Positions 24,951-34,564 are shown, counted from the stretch's first letter. The stretch: 55,949 nt of DNA from Candidatus Woesearchaeota archaeon (GCA_016932315.1 JAFGDD010000009.1:1-55949); one strand, 5' to 3'. Numbers and translations are program-made. Notes: generated by a model not told the origin, from the letters alone.

Positions 24951-25547
24951 ATGGTTAAGGATATCCTTATCAAGGGCAATGCGAAGATGGGATCTGAAGT
25001 GTATATATTCAATCTGCCGCCCAAGAAGACTTGTACGCCGACCGCGTGGTGCCTTTATGGCAGGAATGGAAAGCCTGCGTGCTATGCTTTAAGAAATAGG
25101 TATGTGTTTCCCTCTGTAATTTCTGCTCTTGAGGAAAGACATGCCCTCTCGTTACAGGAAGATTTCGTTGAAAGGATGAGCGAGGAAATAAAGCGCAAAA
25201 AAGCTATTTTTTTCAGGTTCCACTCTGCTGGCGACTTTTATAGTGAAGAGTATGCGAGGAAAGTTATAGAAATCTCAAAGAGCTGCCCAAACACATTGTT
25301 CAGGACAACAACTAGAAGAAGGGACTTAACTGATGTTCTCCAGGAGCTTAACTCGCTGCCGAATTTTATTGTGCGCGAAAGCCTTGATAATGAAAGGCCT
25401 AAACCAGTAATGGGGCTTCCTTTTACAGCTCTGAGCCACATGGATATTGTTAAGAAAGAGAAAACCTACAGGTGCCTTGATGATTGCCCGGCATGCGACT
25501 ACTATTGCTGGCAGCACAGGGATAATATTAATTTTGATGAGTTTTGA
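24951..25547 (+). CDS. Phage Gp88-like protein
   Basis: A 198-residue protein resembling the Gp88 family known mainly from phages: FNLPPKKTCTPTAWCLYG, CYALRNRYVFPSV, FRFHSAGDFYSEEYARKVIE, CPNTLFRTTTRRRDL, and a Cys-rich end (CLDDCPACDYYC). The conserved cysteines could bind metal. Biochemical role unknown. ATG 24951 sits about 40 bases after TTTTAAAAATA; no ribosome binding site, so probably leaderless. Confidence 0.75.
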   Translation: MVKDILIKGNAKMGSEVYIFNLPPKKTCTPTAWCLYGRNGKPACYALRNRYVFPSVISALEERHALSLQEDFVERMSEEIKRKKAIFFRFHSAGDFYSEEYARKVIEISKSCPNTLFRTTTRRRDLTDVLQELNSLPNFIVRESLDNERPKPVMGLPFTALSHMDIVKKEKTYRCLDDCPACDYYCWQHRDNINFDEF

Positions 25548-25605
25548 TGGATAGATTATTTCCAACCATTAATTATATAAACATCTAATCTTATTCTTTT
25601 ATTTC

Positions 25606-27297
25606 ATGGAACTTGAACAAGTCATTGAGAAGTATGTTTTGGATAATGCTGTGAAATATAATGGCAAGGCTAACCCTGGCGCTGTTATCGGCCATGTTCT
25701 CAAGGAAGTGCCTGATGCAAAGAAAGACATGAAGCTTCTTTCAGGATTGGTGAATGATAAAATAAAAGAAGTTAATAACCTGCCTGTTGAGAAGCAAAGA
25801 AAGATTCTCGAGCAGAAACATCCTGAAATGCTGGTGGAGAAAGAAAGAGAGGAGAAAGACATATTCGCATTCCTGGGAATAAAGGAAGGAGATAAAATAA
25901 CTACTGCATTCCCTCCTGGGCCTGAGAAGTACCCTCACATAGGACATGCAAAGGCTTTATTGCTTAATTATTTGCTGGCAAAAAGGTATAATGGCAAATT
26001 TATTCTCAGGTTTGAGGATACTAATCCTGAGCTTGTAAAAAAGGAATTCTACGAGATAATGATTGAAAATTTCAAATGGCTCGGAGTTGAGTGGGATGAG
26101 CTCCACTACGCCTCTGCCAACATGAAATTATTCTATGAGATGGCTGAGAAGGTGATTAATTCAGGCAATGCTTACATGTGCGACTGCAATGTGGAGTTGA
26201 TGCGGGATAACAGGACTAAGAGCGTTCCTTGCAACTGCAGGCACAAGCCTATAGAGCAAAACCTTGAGGAATGGAAAAAATTCCCAAAAGCAGCTGCTGG
26301 CAGCGCAGTGCTCAGGCTCAAGATAGACTTGCAGCACCAGAACACTACCATGCGCGACCCGACTATTTTCAGGATTATAGACGCTCCTCACGCAAAGCTC
26401 GGAGCTAAGTACAGGGTTTGGCCTAATTATGACTTCCAGAACGCAATAATGGACGGGCACTTTGGGATAACCCACAGGCTCAGGAGCAAAGAGTTTGAGA
26501 TGCGCTCAGAGCTTCAAAGGTACATCCAGAAATTATTGGGATTGAACATCACTTATACTTATGAATTCGCAAGGTTCAACTTAAAAGGAGTACCGAGCAG
26601 TGGAAGAATAATCAGGGAGATGATTGAGAAGAAAGAACTGATAGGCTGGGATGACCCTTACCTGGCAACCATTGTAGCTCTAAGAAGGAGAGGATTCACT
26701 CCAGAAGCTATCAAGAACTTTGTGATAAGCACAGGCATGACCAAGGCAGAATCCACTATGACATGGGACGACCTTATAGTGCAGAACAGAAGAATACTGG
26801 ACGAGAAATCAGACAGGCACTTCTTTGTGGCAGAGCCAGTCAAGATAGTAATAAAGGATTCACCAGAGCAAAGAATAGAACTCAACCTCCACCCAATACA
26901 CAGGAAAGGCGGGAGAAAGTTCAAGGTCAAAGAAGAATTCTATATTTCAAAAGACGACTTTGACGTGCTGAAAAAAGGCCAATTCTACAGGTTCATGGAC
27001 TGCTGCAACTTTGTCAAGAAAGACAATGAATTCGTTTATGACAGCACAGAATACCAGAAGTTCAAGGATAAAGGAACAAGGATAATGCATTACCTGCCAG
27101 TCCAGGAAGACCTTGCTGAAGTCGAAGTAATGATGCCAGACAAGCAAGTAGTTAAAGGGCTCGGAGAGCCGCTGATGAAGAAATTAAAAGTCGGAGCCAT
27201 CATCCAGGCAGAACGATTTGGGTTCATGAGACTGGACAGGAAAGAAAAAGACGAGCAAGGAAAAGAAAAACTATGCTTCTGGTATACGCACCAATGA
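25606..27297 (+). CDS. gltX: Glutamyl-tRNA synthetase, archaeal type
   Basis: A 563-residue class I synthetase of the GlxRS (GluRS/GlnRS archaeal) subfamily; HIGH at residues 111-114 in YPHIGHAKALLLN, RFEDTNPE, and a beta-barrel anticodon domain at the end. The second signature loop, usually SKR in archaeal GluRS, reads VPSSGRIIREMIE here, so a catalytic Lys is replaced. Probably charges tRNA-Glu and possibly tRNA-Gln for amidation. The stop overlaps the next start (ATGA). Confidence 0.93.
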   Translation: MELEQVIEKYVLDNAVKYNGKANPGAVIGHVLKEVPDAKKDMKLLSGLVNDKIKEVNNLPVEKQRKILEQKHPEMLVEKEREEKDIFAFLGIKEGDKITTAFPPGPEKYPHIGHAKALLLNYLLAKRYNGKFILRFEDTNPELVKKEFYEIMIENFKWLGVEWDELHYASANMKLFYEMAEKVINSGNAYMCDCNVELMRDNRTKSVPCNCRHKPIEQNLEEWKKFPKAAAGSAVLRLKIDLQHQNTTMRDPTIFRIIDAPHAKLGAKYRVWPNYDFQNAIMDGHFGITHRLRSKEFEMRSELQRYIQKLLGLNITYTYEFARFNLKGVPSSGRIIREMIEKKELIGWDDPYLATIVALRRRGFTPEAIKNFVISTGMTKAESTMTWDDLIVQNRRILDEKSDRHFFVAEPVKIVIKDSPEQRIELNLHPIHRKGGRKFKVKEEFYISKDDFDVLKKGQFYRFMDCCNFVKKDNEFVYDSTEYQKFKDKGTRIMHYLPVQEDLAEVEVMMPDKQVVKGLGEPLMKKLKVGAIIQAERFGFMRLDRKEKDEQGKEKLCFWYTHQ

Positions 27298-27977
27298 GTA
27301 ATTCAACCTTAAATTCAGAAGAGAAGAATAGAATTCTAAAAGCAACAGAAGAATATGTAAAAAAAGAATTAACAGGAGAATCTTCAGGCCATGACTGGTG
27401 GCACACTCAAAGAGTATGGAAGACTGCTGTTAAGATTGCAAAAAAGGAAAAAGCTGACTTGATTGTTGTACAACTCGCTGCCTTGCTGCACGACATTGCA
27501 GACTGGAAGTTCAATAATGATAATGAATCTGCAGGGTCTGACAAAGCAAAGGAATGGCTTGACAAAATAGGAGTGGATGAGAATATTTCTAATCATATTT
27601 GTGAGATCATACATGATTTAAGCTTCAAGGGCGCTGGCGTAAAATCAGAAATAAAGACAAAAGAAGGAATGATAGTCCAAGACGCAGACCGCCTGGACGC
27701 AATGGGAGCTATTGGAATAGCAAGAGCCTTTGCCACCGGAGCAAAATTTAATAGAGAAATATATAACCCTGAAATTAAACCAACTCTCCACCAGACTGCA
27801 GAAGATTATAAGAAGAGCAAAGGTTATGGCGGTTCAATAAACCATTTCTATGAAAAACTTCTTCTGTTAAAAGACAGGATGAACACTGCAACAGCAAAGA
27901 AGATTGCAGAGAAAAGGCATAAGTTCATGGAGCATTACCTGAAAGAATTCTTCAACGAATGGAATGGCAAGGCTTAA
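27294..27977 (+). CDS. HD-domain phosphohydrolase
   Basis: A 227-residue HD protein with H (GHDWWHTQRVW), HD (AALLHDIADWK) and D (VQDADRLDAMGA) motifs in the YpgQ/YedJ-like arrangement. Such proteins hydrolyse nucleotides or other phosphoesters with metal. ATG 27294 overlaps the GluRS stop by four bases (ATGA), so translation is coupled. Confidence 0.9.
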   Translation: MSNSTLNSEEKNRILKATEEYVKKELTGESSGHDWWHTQRVWKTAVKIAKKEKADLIVVQLAALLHDIADWKFNNDNESAGSDKAKEWLDKIGVDENISNHICEIIHDLSFKGAGVKSEIKTKEGMIVQDADRLDAMGAIGIARAFATGAKFNREIYNPEIKPTLHQTAEDYKKSKGYGGSINHFYEKLLLLKDRMNTATAKKIAEKRHKFMEHYLKEFFNEWNGKA

Positions 27978-27998
27978 TTATAATCTTTCAATAAAAAG

Positions 27999-28007
27999 TT
28001 TTATATA
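27999..28007 (+). promoter_or_regulatory. TATA box of histone-fold gene
   Basis: TTTTATATA in the gap after the HD gene, about 57 bases before the start at 28064, predicting a short leader containing GGGGTGGT as ribosome binding site. Confidence 0.5.
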
Positions 28008-28063
28008 CCTCTTAGTTCTAAGGTCTTAATGATTAATAACATCATATTTGTGGGGTGGTAATC

Positions 28064-28234
28064 ATGTCAGAGCTTTTAATAATAAAGGTAAAGGTGCGAG
28101 AGGCTTGCGGCGATATGAGCGTAGCAACAGATTTCATCGATGCGCTGAACGAGCACGTTAATGAAGTCGTAAAGAAAGCAATCTGGAGAGCCAAAGAGAA
28201 CGGAAGAAGGACTGTGATGGGGAAGGATGTATAA
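28064..28234 (+). CDS. Minimal archaeal histone-fold protein
   Basis: A 56-residue protein starting MSELLIIKVKVREACGDMSV and ending ENGRRTVMGKDV. The pattern, a short helix, a long amphipathic central helix (FIDALNEHVNEVVKKAIWRA) and the loop-plus-helix GRRTVMGKDV, is the histone fold as seen in small archaeal histone-like proteins; the GR-x-T-V-x-x-x-DV end is characteristic. It should dimerise and may bind DNA. GGGGTGGT precedes ATG 28064 by five bases. It is shorter than classical archaeal histones (~66-69 residues), lacking part of the first and last helices. Confidence 0.75.
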   Translation: MSELLIIKVKVREACGDMSVATDFIDALNEHVNEVVKKAIWRAKENGRRTVMGKDV

Positions 28235-28243
28235 TATTACATC

Positions 28244-28894
28244 TTACTTCATGAATTCTAAACATTCTGTTAGGCTTTTAACAGAATAATCTGCTTCGTT
28301 ACACTTAGAGCCTGTTCTGCTGATGAATATTGTTTTCATGCCTAATTTTTTTGGCGGCAAAATATCTAAATCTATTTCATCTCCAATAAAAAATACCTCT
28401 TGAGGCGATACATTAAGCGAATTCAATGCGGCAAGATATATTTTAGGGTCTGGTTTAGAAGCTTTTGCTTCCCAACCAGTTATAATTTTGTCATAGAATT
28501 TTTTGCTAGCGCCTAATGATTCTTCAAACATGAATTTGGGTGTTGTTGTCACTAATGCAATTGAATATTTTCCTTTTATTTTATTCAAAAAAGGGATAAC
28601 ATCGTCAAATAGTGTTAACTGGTGGCTTTTTCTCATGAGTTCAGCTACTTCGCCTAAAGTTTTGTCATCAACTCTCTCATCCATGGATTCAAAAATTAGT
28701 CTGCAAAGCTCTTCATAAGAACGAATTGGAACTTTAGTGAATTTAACAAAAATAACGTATCTATAAGCAGCTTCTAAAGCCTGATAATAAATATTGTAGC
28801 CCTTCTTCTGTAAGTGTTCAGATGCACCTATAAAATTAATTCTGGATTTTTTCTCTAATAAAGTGCCAATAATATCTAAAAGTGCTGCTTTCAT
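28244..28894 (-). CDS. HAD superfamily hydrolase
   Basis: A 216-residue HAD-fold protein: motif I LDIIGTLLEK, motif II LVTTTP, Lys in ASKPDPKIY, motif IV FFIGDEIDLDI. As in the HAD gene at 22175, the second Asp of motif I is absent (Ile here). Substrate unknown. Its stop is 9 bases from the convergent histone-fold gene. Confidence 0.85.
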   Translation of the reverse strand: MKAALLDIIGTLLEKKSRINFIGASEHLQKKGYNIYYQALEAAYRYVIFVKFTKVPIRSYEELCRLIFESMDERVDDKTLGEVAELMRKSHQLTLFDDVIPFLNKIKGKYSIALVTTTPKFMFEESLGASKKFYDKIITGWEAKASKPDPKIYLAALNSLNVSPQEVFFIGDEIDLDILPPKKLGMKTIFISRTGSKCNEADYSVKSLTECLEFMK

Positions 28895-28981
28895 TAAAGA
28901 AATGAATGAGTTATCTATTTATATATTTAACGTATCCTTAATAAAACTTGACTATGGAATTATCTATTCAAGAATTCTATC

Positions 28982-29206
28982 TTATAACTCACTCTTCTTA
29001 TTCCTTATTATAGTCTTCATCTCGTTAATGCTCTTCTCATGCCTTGCGAGCTTCTCAACATAAACACCTTGGCTTTTTATCGCAAGTATTTGCTCTCCGA
29101 GTATTATGAGCTCTGCTTCGAGAGTGTTGAGCTCGCTCATCCTTGCCTCTTTTGCATGAATGGCTGCTTTCACAAAGAAGTCTGCTGCTGGGTTAGAAAG
29201 CATCAT
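28982..29206 (-). CDS. Small coiled-coil protein
   Basis: A 74-residue helical protein (LNTLEAELIILGEQILAIKS, then KLARHEKSINEMKT). No family recognised. It lies 51 bases after the Pro/Gln-rich gene on the same strand and may be its operon partner. Confidence 0.55.
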   Translation of the reverse strand: MMLSNPAADFFVKAAIHAKEARMSELNTLEAELIILGEQILAIKSQGVYVEKLARHEKSINEMKTIIRNKKSEL

Positions 29207-29257
29207 GTTATTATTGAATTATTATTTTATATTATCAGTTTATTATTTTTTTTATTC

Positions 29258-29821
29258 TTATCTCTTACCGAACAATCCTTTGTGCTTCTTCTCAGGCATT
29301 GGAGCTTCATAAGGCTGATGTGATTCTAAGCCAAGAAATGGCTGCGGCGGAGGCGGGATTTGTCCTCCAAAGTCAGGGTTAAAATTTTGTGTTCCAGGGT
29401 AAGGTGCTGGATAAGATGGCTGGCTTGGCTGCATTTGGCTTTGCTGCATTGCAACGTCAAAGTTCATCTGCTCAACAGGGCTTCTCTGAGGCATGCTTGG
29501 GTTTCTAGGCCCTTGCATCTCTTTTATTAGGTCAGCCACTGCCACTAAGCCTTGGGCTATCTGTTCATTCTGCTCCTTTACTGTCTTCAAGGTTTCTGCA
29601 GGGTTGTTCTCCTCATAATCCTTAACCAGGTCAGCTTCTGCCTTAGTAAATATATCTATGAGCTTCCTGATGTTGGTGTTAAGGTTGTTAATAGCTTCCA
29701 GAAGAGTCTCTCCTTCTTTCATGTCACCAAGAGGATGCTTCTTAAGCCTTTCAAGCTCTCTTTTCAGGTTATCTATCTCCTGGCGAGGAAGCAATTCATA
29801 CTCTTCATCATCAACTGCCAA
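29258..29821 (-). CDS. Helical protein with Pro/Gln-rich tail
   Basis: About 187 residues: an N-terminal coiled coil (IDNLKRELERLKKHPLG, ETLLEAINNLNTNIRKLIDI) and a disordered P/Q/S-rich C-terminal half ending in a basic KKHKGLFGKR. TTG 29821 is chosen because AGAGGTG lies eight bases upstream; a GTG at 29857 is in frame but its ribosome binding site would be too close. The start TTG-GCA-GTT gives MAVDDEEYELL. Function unknown. Confidence 0.7.
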   Translation of the reverse strand: MAVDDEEYELLPRQEIDNLKRELERLKKHPLGDMKEGETLLEAINNLNTNIRKLIDIFTKAEADLVKDYEENNPAETLKTVKEQNEQIAQGLVAVADLIKEMQGPRNPSMPQRSPVEQMNFDVAMQQSQMQPSQPSYPAPYPGTQNFNPDFGGQIPPPPQPFLGLESHQPYEAPMPEKKHKGLFGKR

Positions 29822-29963
29822 TAGAATAACACCTCTACTATTATTGCCTCTTTTCACTCCTCTTTTTTGCTCTGAGAGAATACTTAATGTTAATAATATA
29901 TAAACTTTTCTAATTCAATATTTATTCTGCAGAAATAGACTCAAATTATTTGTTATTCCTTTC

Positions 29964-30407
29964 CTACCTTTCAGCCATTCCTTTCTCATAAAGGCTAACA
30001 TACTCGTTTATTGCCCTAAACAAGTCCTTTGCTCTTTCTAGGCAAGCGTAATTTGTCTCAACTTTTAGTTTTACGTCCAAAGAATCAATTACAAGACGGT
30101 ACTTACCTAAGTCCCCAGAGTCACCTTTGAGTATGTAACCACCTTCTGTCCAAACACTTTCTCTCATATCATCAATAGGGATTTTGTATTTCATCAGAAC
30201 TTCATGAAATAGATCATAACCGCGAAAGCGTTTTGGAAACCTAAACTTCAATTCTAATTTCACGGATTCTTTTGAAGCTGTCCTTTTCCATCTTGTGTGG
30301 TAGATGAGATTAGGTATCAGTGCTTCAAGCGATTGATTATCAATAACTTTATCCTCTACGCCTTTTTCATCATCTTCATCCTTAAAGATAGAAACTTTTT
30401 CTGTCAT
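29964..30407 (-). CDS. Hypothetical protein
   Basis: A 147-residue mixed alpha/beta protein; basic centre (IYHTRWKRTASKESVKLELKF) and no recognised family. It follows the gene at 30455 by 47 bases on the same strand. No catalytic motif visible. Confidence 0.6.
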   Translation of the reverse strand: MTEKVSIFKDEDDEKGVEDKVIDNQSLEALIPNLIYHTRWKRTASKESVKLELKFRFPKRFRGYDLFHEVLMKYKIPIDDMRESVWTEGGYILKGDSGDLGKYRLVIDSLDVKLKVETNYACLERAKDLFRAINEYVSLYEKGMAER

Positions 30408-30454
30408 TTTTGAATCACTGAATTTGATTTTAGCAGCCTAACAAAGCTTTTACC

Positions 30455-31144
30455 TCAGCTGCTGCACTGCTCTACTTTTTCCTTGTCAACAATCCTCAGG
30501 CTTTTTTTGTCTCCTGGAAATTTGCTTGCATGAGCATAAGCCTCTTTTGGTTTCTGAGTGATTTCCTCAACCCATACCTTTGCTAATTTGCTGAATTCCG
30601 GGCCATTCACCCAATCAGACAGTTCTTTTTCCATTTCAGGGCTCATCTCGATGCCGAATGGCTTTACTCCCATACCGTATCTGGTGTCTGCCTCTATCAT
30701 GGTTACTAAGGAAACATTTAAGTCACAATCCTTGCAGTATAATTCTGGCACTGCAACCAATGGGAAAAATCCCCCACCATGCCAGAGTGCTATTATCTCT
30801 AAGTCGTTGTGTTCGCACTGCTTTAATGGCGCAGCAGCAATAATATCCTTAAGTTGAACAAAATATCCTCTTTGTACCTCGGAGAAGTTCTTGTATCCCT
30901 TTTTCATTCCAAGAAGTCCTAAAGCCATGTTCTCTGCTTGTTCAGTATCTGAAAATTCAGCATTGAGAATCCTGTCAAGACCTTTTGTAAGGCTTTCTTT
31001 TTGTCCAAGCCTAATTCCTTTTGCTTGTAATCCTGCTTTGTATGAATCTATTTTCTTGGTTATATCGCTTTCATTTCCTTTAGCGATGGCTTTTATTACG
31101 CTCTCATATGATGCGTGTTCTTTGTTTGATACTCTTCCTGCCAT
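30455..31144 (-). CDS. Hypothetical protein with possible zinc-binding Cys/His cluster
   Basis: A 229-residue protein. The N-terminal ~90 residues are helical (KGIRLGQKESLTKGLDRIL loosely like a segment in the protein at 11160). The centre has CEHND, HGGG and YCKDC, which could make a metal site. ATG 31144 has AAAGGTGA upstream. No family recognised. Confidence 0.65.
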   Translation of the reverse strand: MAGRVSNKEHASYESVIKAIAKGNESDITKKIDSYKAGLQAKGIRLGQKESLTKGLDRILNAEFSDTEQAENMALGLLGMKKGYKNFSEVQRGYFVQLKDIIAAAPLKQCEHNDLEIIALWHGGGFFPLVAVPELYCKDCDLNVSLVTMIEADTRYGMGVKPFGIEMSPEMEKELSDWVNGPEFSKLAKVWVEEITQKPKEAYAHASKFPGDKKSLRIVDKEKVEQCSS

Positions 31145-31273
31145 AGATTCACCTTTAAGTTTTATTTAATTTTTATAGCTAAGTCAGGGAAGAAAGCAAG
31201 CTTTATAAATCTTGCGATTATGTTATTACTTGATAGAAGTAAAAAATAATTTTATAAAACTTATAAAAATTGC

Positions 31274-32917
31274 TTAGTACTCAGGCATCTCCCCGCCCAT
31301 TCCGCCAGGAGGCATCCTTGGCGCTTTCATGTTCTCTGAGCTTCCGCCAGCAATAACGTCGTCAATCCTGAGTATCATGACTGCGACTTCTGCAGCACTG
31401 CTTACTGCCTGGGTTTTTATCTTGAGAGGCTCGATAACTCCTGCTTTCCAGGCATCCATGACTTTGCCTGTGAAAACATTTATGCCTGCCCATTTCTGCT
31501 TCTTGTCATGAGCAGCTCTTAGCTCTGTAAGAACATCAATAGGGTCTAAGCCTGCGTTCTCTGCCAGTGTTCGCGGTATTATTTCCATTGACTCTGCGAA
31601 TGCCTTGACTGCAAGCTGCTCCCTGCCGCTAAGGGTTTCCGAGTATTTTAGTAGGTTCCTGCTTAGCTCTGTCTCTGGAGCTCCTGCACCGGCAACTACT
31701 TTGTTGTTCTTTAGCGCGGCGATTATGTCGCCAACAGCATCTTCTAGTGCTCTTTTGATTTCATCAATAACGTGCTCTGTGCTTCCGCGAACAAGAAGGG
31801 TGACTGCTTTTGGGTTCTTGCATTCCATTACATAAGTCATTGATTCATCGCCGACCTTTACTTCCTCGACAATGCCTGCCTTACCCAGGTCTTTTGCTGA
31901 CAAATCATTCAAGTCCGTCACAATATTGGATCCTGTGGCTTTGGCAAGCTTTTCCATATCAGTCTTGCTAACCCGCCTTATGGCATATATTCCTTTTTTT
32001 GCAAGGAAGTGCTGGGCCATGTCATCAATTCCTTTCTGCGTGATTAACACATTTGCTCCTGAGCCTGCTATCTTGTCAACCATTTTCCTGAGCATTGCTT
32101 CTTCCATGTCAAGGAATGCCTGCATCTTTTCAGGGTCAGAAATGCTTATCTTGGCGTCAATCTCAGTATTCTTGACTTCAATTGCCGAATCAATAAGCGC
32201 AATCTTGGCGCTCTCAACCTTCTTTGGCATGCTGGAATGAACTCTTTCCTTATCAAGGACAAGACCTTCTATGAGGCTTGAATCCTCAACACTGCCGCCA
32301 ACCTTTTTCTCAATCTTAATATCATCCTTATCAACCACTAACCCCTCCTTGGTCTTAGTAGCGATTCCCTTGACTGCCTTGACAACCAGTGATGAGAGCA
32401 ATTCCTTTGAAGATTCTGCTCCTTTGCCAGTCATGGCTGTGATTGCGATATTATTCAATAATTCACCATCCTTGTCACCGATGTTCTCTGCAATGCTGTT
32501 CAGGATTTCCTTGGCCTTGTCAGCAGCCATCCTGTACCCTTTGGCAATAACAGTGGGATGAATTTCCTGGTCTAAAAGCTCTTCTGCTTTTTTCAATAGT
32601 TCACCACCAAGCACTACTGCAGTTGTTGTTCCGTCGCCAACCTCGTCTTCCTGGGTCTTGGCAATCTCAACAAGCATCTTAGCAGATGGATGCTCGATGT
32701 TCATCTCTTCAAGAATCGTAACGCCGTCATTGGTTACAATAACGTCTCCCATGCTGTCAACAATCATCTTGTCCATGCCCTTAGGCCCAAGCGTTGTCCT
32801 GACTGTTTCTGCGACGAGTTTTGCAGCCATGATGTTCATCCTCTGGGCATCCCTGCCCTGAGTCCTCTTGGTGTTCTCTGGCAGAATAAAAATCGGCTGT
32901 ATATCCTTATTGGCCAT
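31274..32917 (-). CDS. thsA: Thermosome (group II chaperonin) subunit
   Basis: A 547-residue chaperonin subunit folding proteins in a closed double ring. It has [22 protein letters not shown], the ATPase motif [11 protein letters not shown], and the late [13 protein letters not shown], and ends in a Gly/Met tail ([10 protein letters not shown]). ATG 32917 overlaps by one base the stop of the 18-codon leader reading frame, and its ribosome binding site GGAGGTGAT lies in the loop and right side of a hairpin. Confidence 0.97.
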   Translation of the reverse strand: MANKDIQPIFILPENTKRTQGRDAQRMNIMAAKLVAETVRTTLGPKGMDKMIVDSMGDVIVTNDGVTILEEMNIEHPSAKMLVEIAKTQEDEVGDGTTTAVVLGGELLKKAEELLDQEIHPTVIAKGYRMAADKAKEILNSIAENIGDKDGELLNNIAITAMTGKGAESSKELLSSLVVKAVKGIATKTKEGLVVDKDDIKIEKKVGGSVEDSSLIEGLVLDKERVHSSMPKKVESAKIALIDSAIEVKNTEIDAKISISDPEKMQAFLDMEEAMLRKMVDKIAGSGANVLITQKGIDDMAQHFLAKKGIYAIRRVSKTDMEKLAKATGSNIVTDLNDLSAKDLGKAGIVEEVKVGDESMTYVMECKNPKAVTLLVRGSTEHVIDEIKRALEDAVGDIIAALKNNKVVAGAGAPETELSRNLLKYSETLSGREQLAVKAFAESMEIIPRTLAENAGLDPIDVLTELRAAHDKKQKWAGINVFTGKVMDAWKAGVIEPLKIKTQAVSSAAEVAVMILRIDDVIAGGSSENMKAPRMPPGGMGGEMPEY

Positions 32918-32973
32918 CAAAAATCACCTCCGTGATTTTTGGGGCTCCAAAAAACTTGTTTTTTGTTAGCCAT
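32917..32973 (-). promoter_or_regulatory. Leader peptide/SD-hairpin cassette, thermosome copy
   Basis: A complete short reading frame of 18 codons ([18 protein letters not shown]), with its own GGAGGTTGAT ribosome binding site and a stop overlapping the thermosome start as TGATG. RNA hairpins: CAAAAAAC with GTTTTTTG, and AAAAATCAC-GGAG-GTGATTTTT, a 9-bp stem holding the thermosome ribosome binding site. 56 of 57 bases are the same as the cassette at 44269. This suggests translation of the leader opens the stem and couples the two genes. Confidence 0.8.
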
Positions 32974-33171
32974 GTTAATCAACCTCCAAATATTTCAAGA
33001 CAAAATATTATTTGCTTTTGTGTTTTGCTTAATCTATTTATTTCTAATTATTTGTTAGACGAGAGAATTACTAGTGATTTATATATCTTATGCAAGGAAG
33101 TCCAGTGCGACCAGTGGTAGTTTAAACTTTAAGGGAAAATTTTATATATTTTTAATTCCTTACTCATTTTT
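32974..33171. promoter_or_regulatory. Divergent promoter region between thermosome and a small gene
   Basis: The gap has TTTATATAT near 33078 and TTTTATATA near 33140. The second lies about 30 bases before ATG 33172, fitting a leaderless rightward message. A thermosome TATA candidate on the minus strand is AAATAAATAG near 33040. The repeated phrase CCAGTG occurs twice near 33102-33116. Confidence 0.45.
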
Positions 33172-33486
33172 ATGATTACAGAAAATGATTTCTTTTTATT
33201 ACACGAGCTTGAGAAGCGAGTTGTTGAAAAGGCAGGAATGAACGGTAGAATTGATATTAAACCTATCGCGAGTGAGTTGGGCTTGAACATGAACAGGGTT
33301 ATGAAAGAAGTCAAACTTATTTGTGACACTAAGAAATATAATGTTGGCGGGCACATGTACTGTACTAAGCATAATGTTCTTCCTGCTTATAAGAAAAATG
33401 GGGGATTAGTGCTGGATAAAGACCACTTAGAAGGCATAAGGAGGATTCTTGCAGTTGAGTATAAAGGATTGTGTCAGGATTATTAG
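33172..33486 (+). CDS. Small hypothetical protein, possibly HTH-like
   Basis: A 104-residue protein whose first 60 residues (IDIKPIASELGLNMNRVMKE) read like a helix-turn-helix. The second half has CDTKKYNVGGHMYCTKHN, where C-x(12)-C and two His could bind metal. Transcribed divergently from the thermosome gene. Function unknown. Confidence 0.65.
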   Translation: MITENDFFLLHELEKRVVEKAGMNGRIDIKPIASELGLNMNRVMKEVKLICDTKKYNVGGHMYCTKHNVLPAYKKNGGLVLDKDHLEGIRRILAVEYKGLCQDY

Positions 33487-33524
33487 AAATCATTACCTAA
33501 ACGAACAATTATTCTCCTTGATTA

Positions 33525-33986
33525 TTATTTTTTCTTGTGCTCAATTAACTTTTTTATTCCGTAGACTACCGCAGGTATGATAACAAAAGGCAGGCTTATG
33601 ACAGAGTATTTCTTTACTTTCCTCTTAGTCTCAGCAGTCTTCATTTCCTTGGCAGCCAGATTGTATTGTTTGAGAAAGTCTTCCCTCTCAAGATGCCCAT
33701 ATGATACTGTTGAAAATCCTAACTTACCGTATTGTAAGACCAATCCTTGCTTCTTCTCAGTGAGATAATAAAATATTTTCATTTCCTTGCGTTTGTATGG
33801 ACCAGTCACAACTTCCCCTTCATACTGGCCTGTTTCCTTTGTTCGCTCGAGATAGCTTATTTGTGAGCTCAGAGAATTAATCTTTTGAGCCAAATTATTC
33901 TCATTTACATCTTCTATTCTCTGTTTCCATTGCTTCTCAAGCTCTATCTGCTGGGAACGCAATATGTTGATTATCTCGTCTATCAT
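33525..33986 (-). CDS. Tail-anchored hypothetical membrane protein
   Basis: A 153-residue protein: N-terminal coiled coil (QQIELEKQWKQRIEDV), a central beta-rich part, and one C-terminal membrane helix (YSVISLPFVIIPAVVYGI) followed by basic residues. This is a tail-anchored topology with the bulk in the cytoplasm. No family recognised. Confidence 0.65.
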   Translation of the reverse strand: MIDEIINILRSQQIELEKQWKQRIEDVNENNLAQKINSLSSQISYLERTKETGQYEGEVVTGPYKRKEMKIFYYLTEKKQGLVLQYGKLGFSTVSYGHLEREDFLKQYNLAAKEMKTAETKRKVKKYSVISLPFVIIPAVVYGIKKLIEHKKK

Positions 33987-34099
33987 AACAAATGAGAAGA
34001 AGGTGGTGTTTATAAAAATTATCAGGATAAATAAGTATTTTCTAATTAGTAGTTACAACAGAAATATTTAAAAACAAGAAGGGCTTTACCAGCCGCAGT

Positions 34100-34498
34100 A
34101 TGGCTAAACGCAAAGCTAAAACTAAAACTTGCAATCCCAAGGCTCCAAAGTTTGAATATCCTAAAAGCATGACAATAAAAGGAGTCACACTGCAGAAAGT
34201 TACCTTAGAAAGACTTATCAACCTGAAAAAATCCAGCTCAAGATACGGCTGGCGCATAAAACAGCTCACAGATCCAGTTCTTATCCCGGTTCCAGTTGGA
34301 TTAGATGGGAATGCAGACCTTGAAAAAGAACTTAATGAGCACCCAGAGTATTTCAAAGGAACACTGCAAAAAGCAAACGCCTACATGGCCGGAAAGCCAG
34401 GATACACTATTCATTATGCAAGCATGAGCTCAACCCACCCTGATTTTTTAGTCAGCAAACTTTATTTGCCTATTATTCTCTACAAAATTTCTAAATAA
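34100..34498 (+). CDS. Basic hypothetical protein
   Basis: A 132-residue protein with a very basic N-terminus (MAKRKAKTKT) and a mixed alpha/beta body. It may bind nucleic acid, but no family is recognised. ATG 34100 lies about 30 bases after TATTTAAAAA, without a ribosome binding site. Confidence 0.65.
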   Translation: MAKRKAKTKTCNPKAPKFEYPKSMTIKGVTLQKVTLERLINLKKSSSRYGWRIKQLTDPVLIPVPVGLDGNADLEKELNEHPEYFKGTLQKANAYMAGKPGYTIHYASMSSTHPDFLVSKLYLPIILYKISK

Positions 34499-34564
34499 AT
34501 ACAAGAAAATATAAGAATTATATACCATAAGTTTATAAGAGGCTCTCTTTACTCTAAAAATAAC

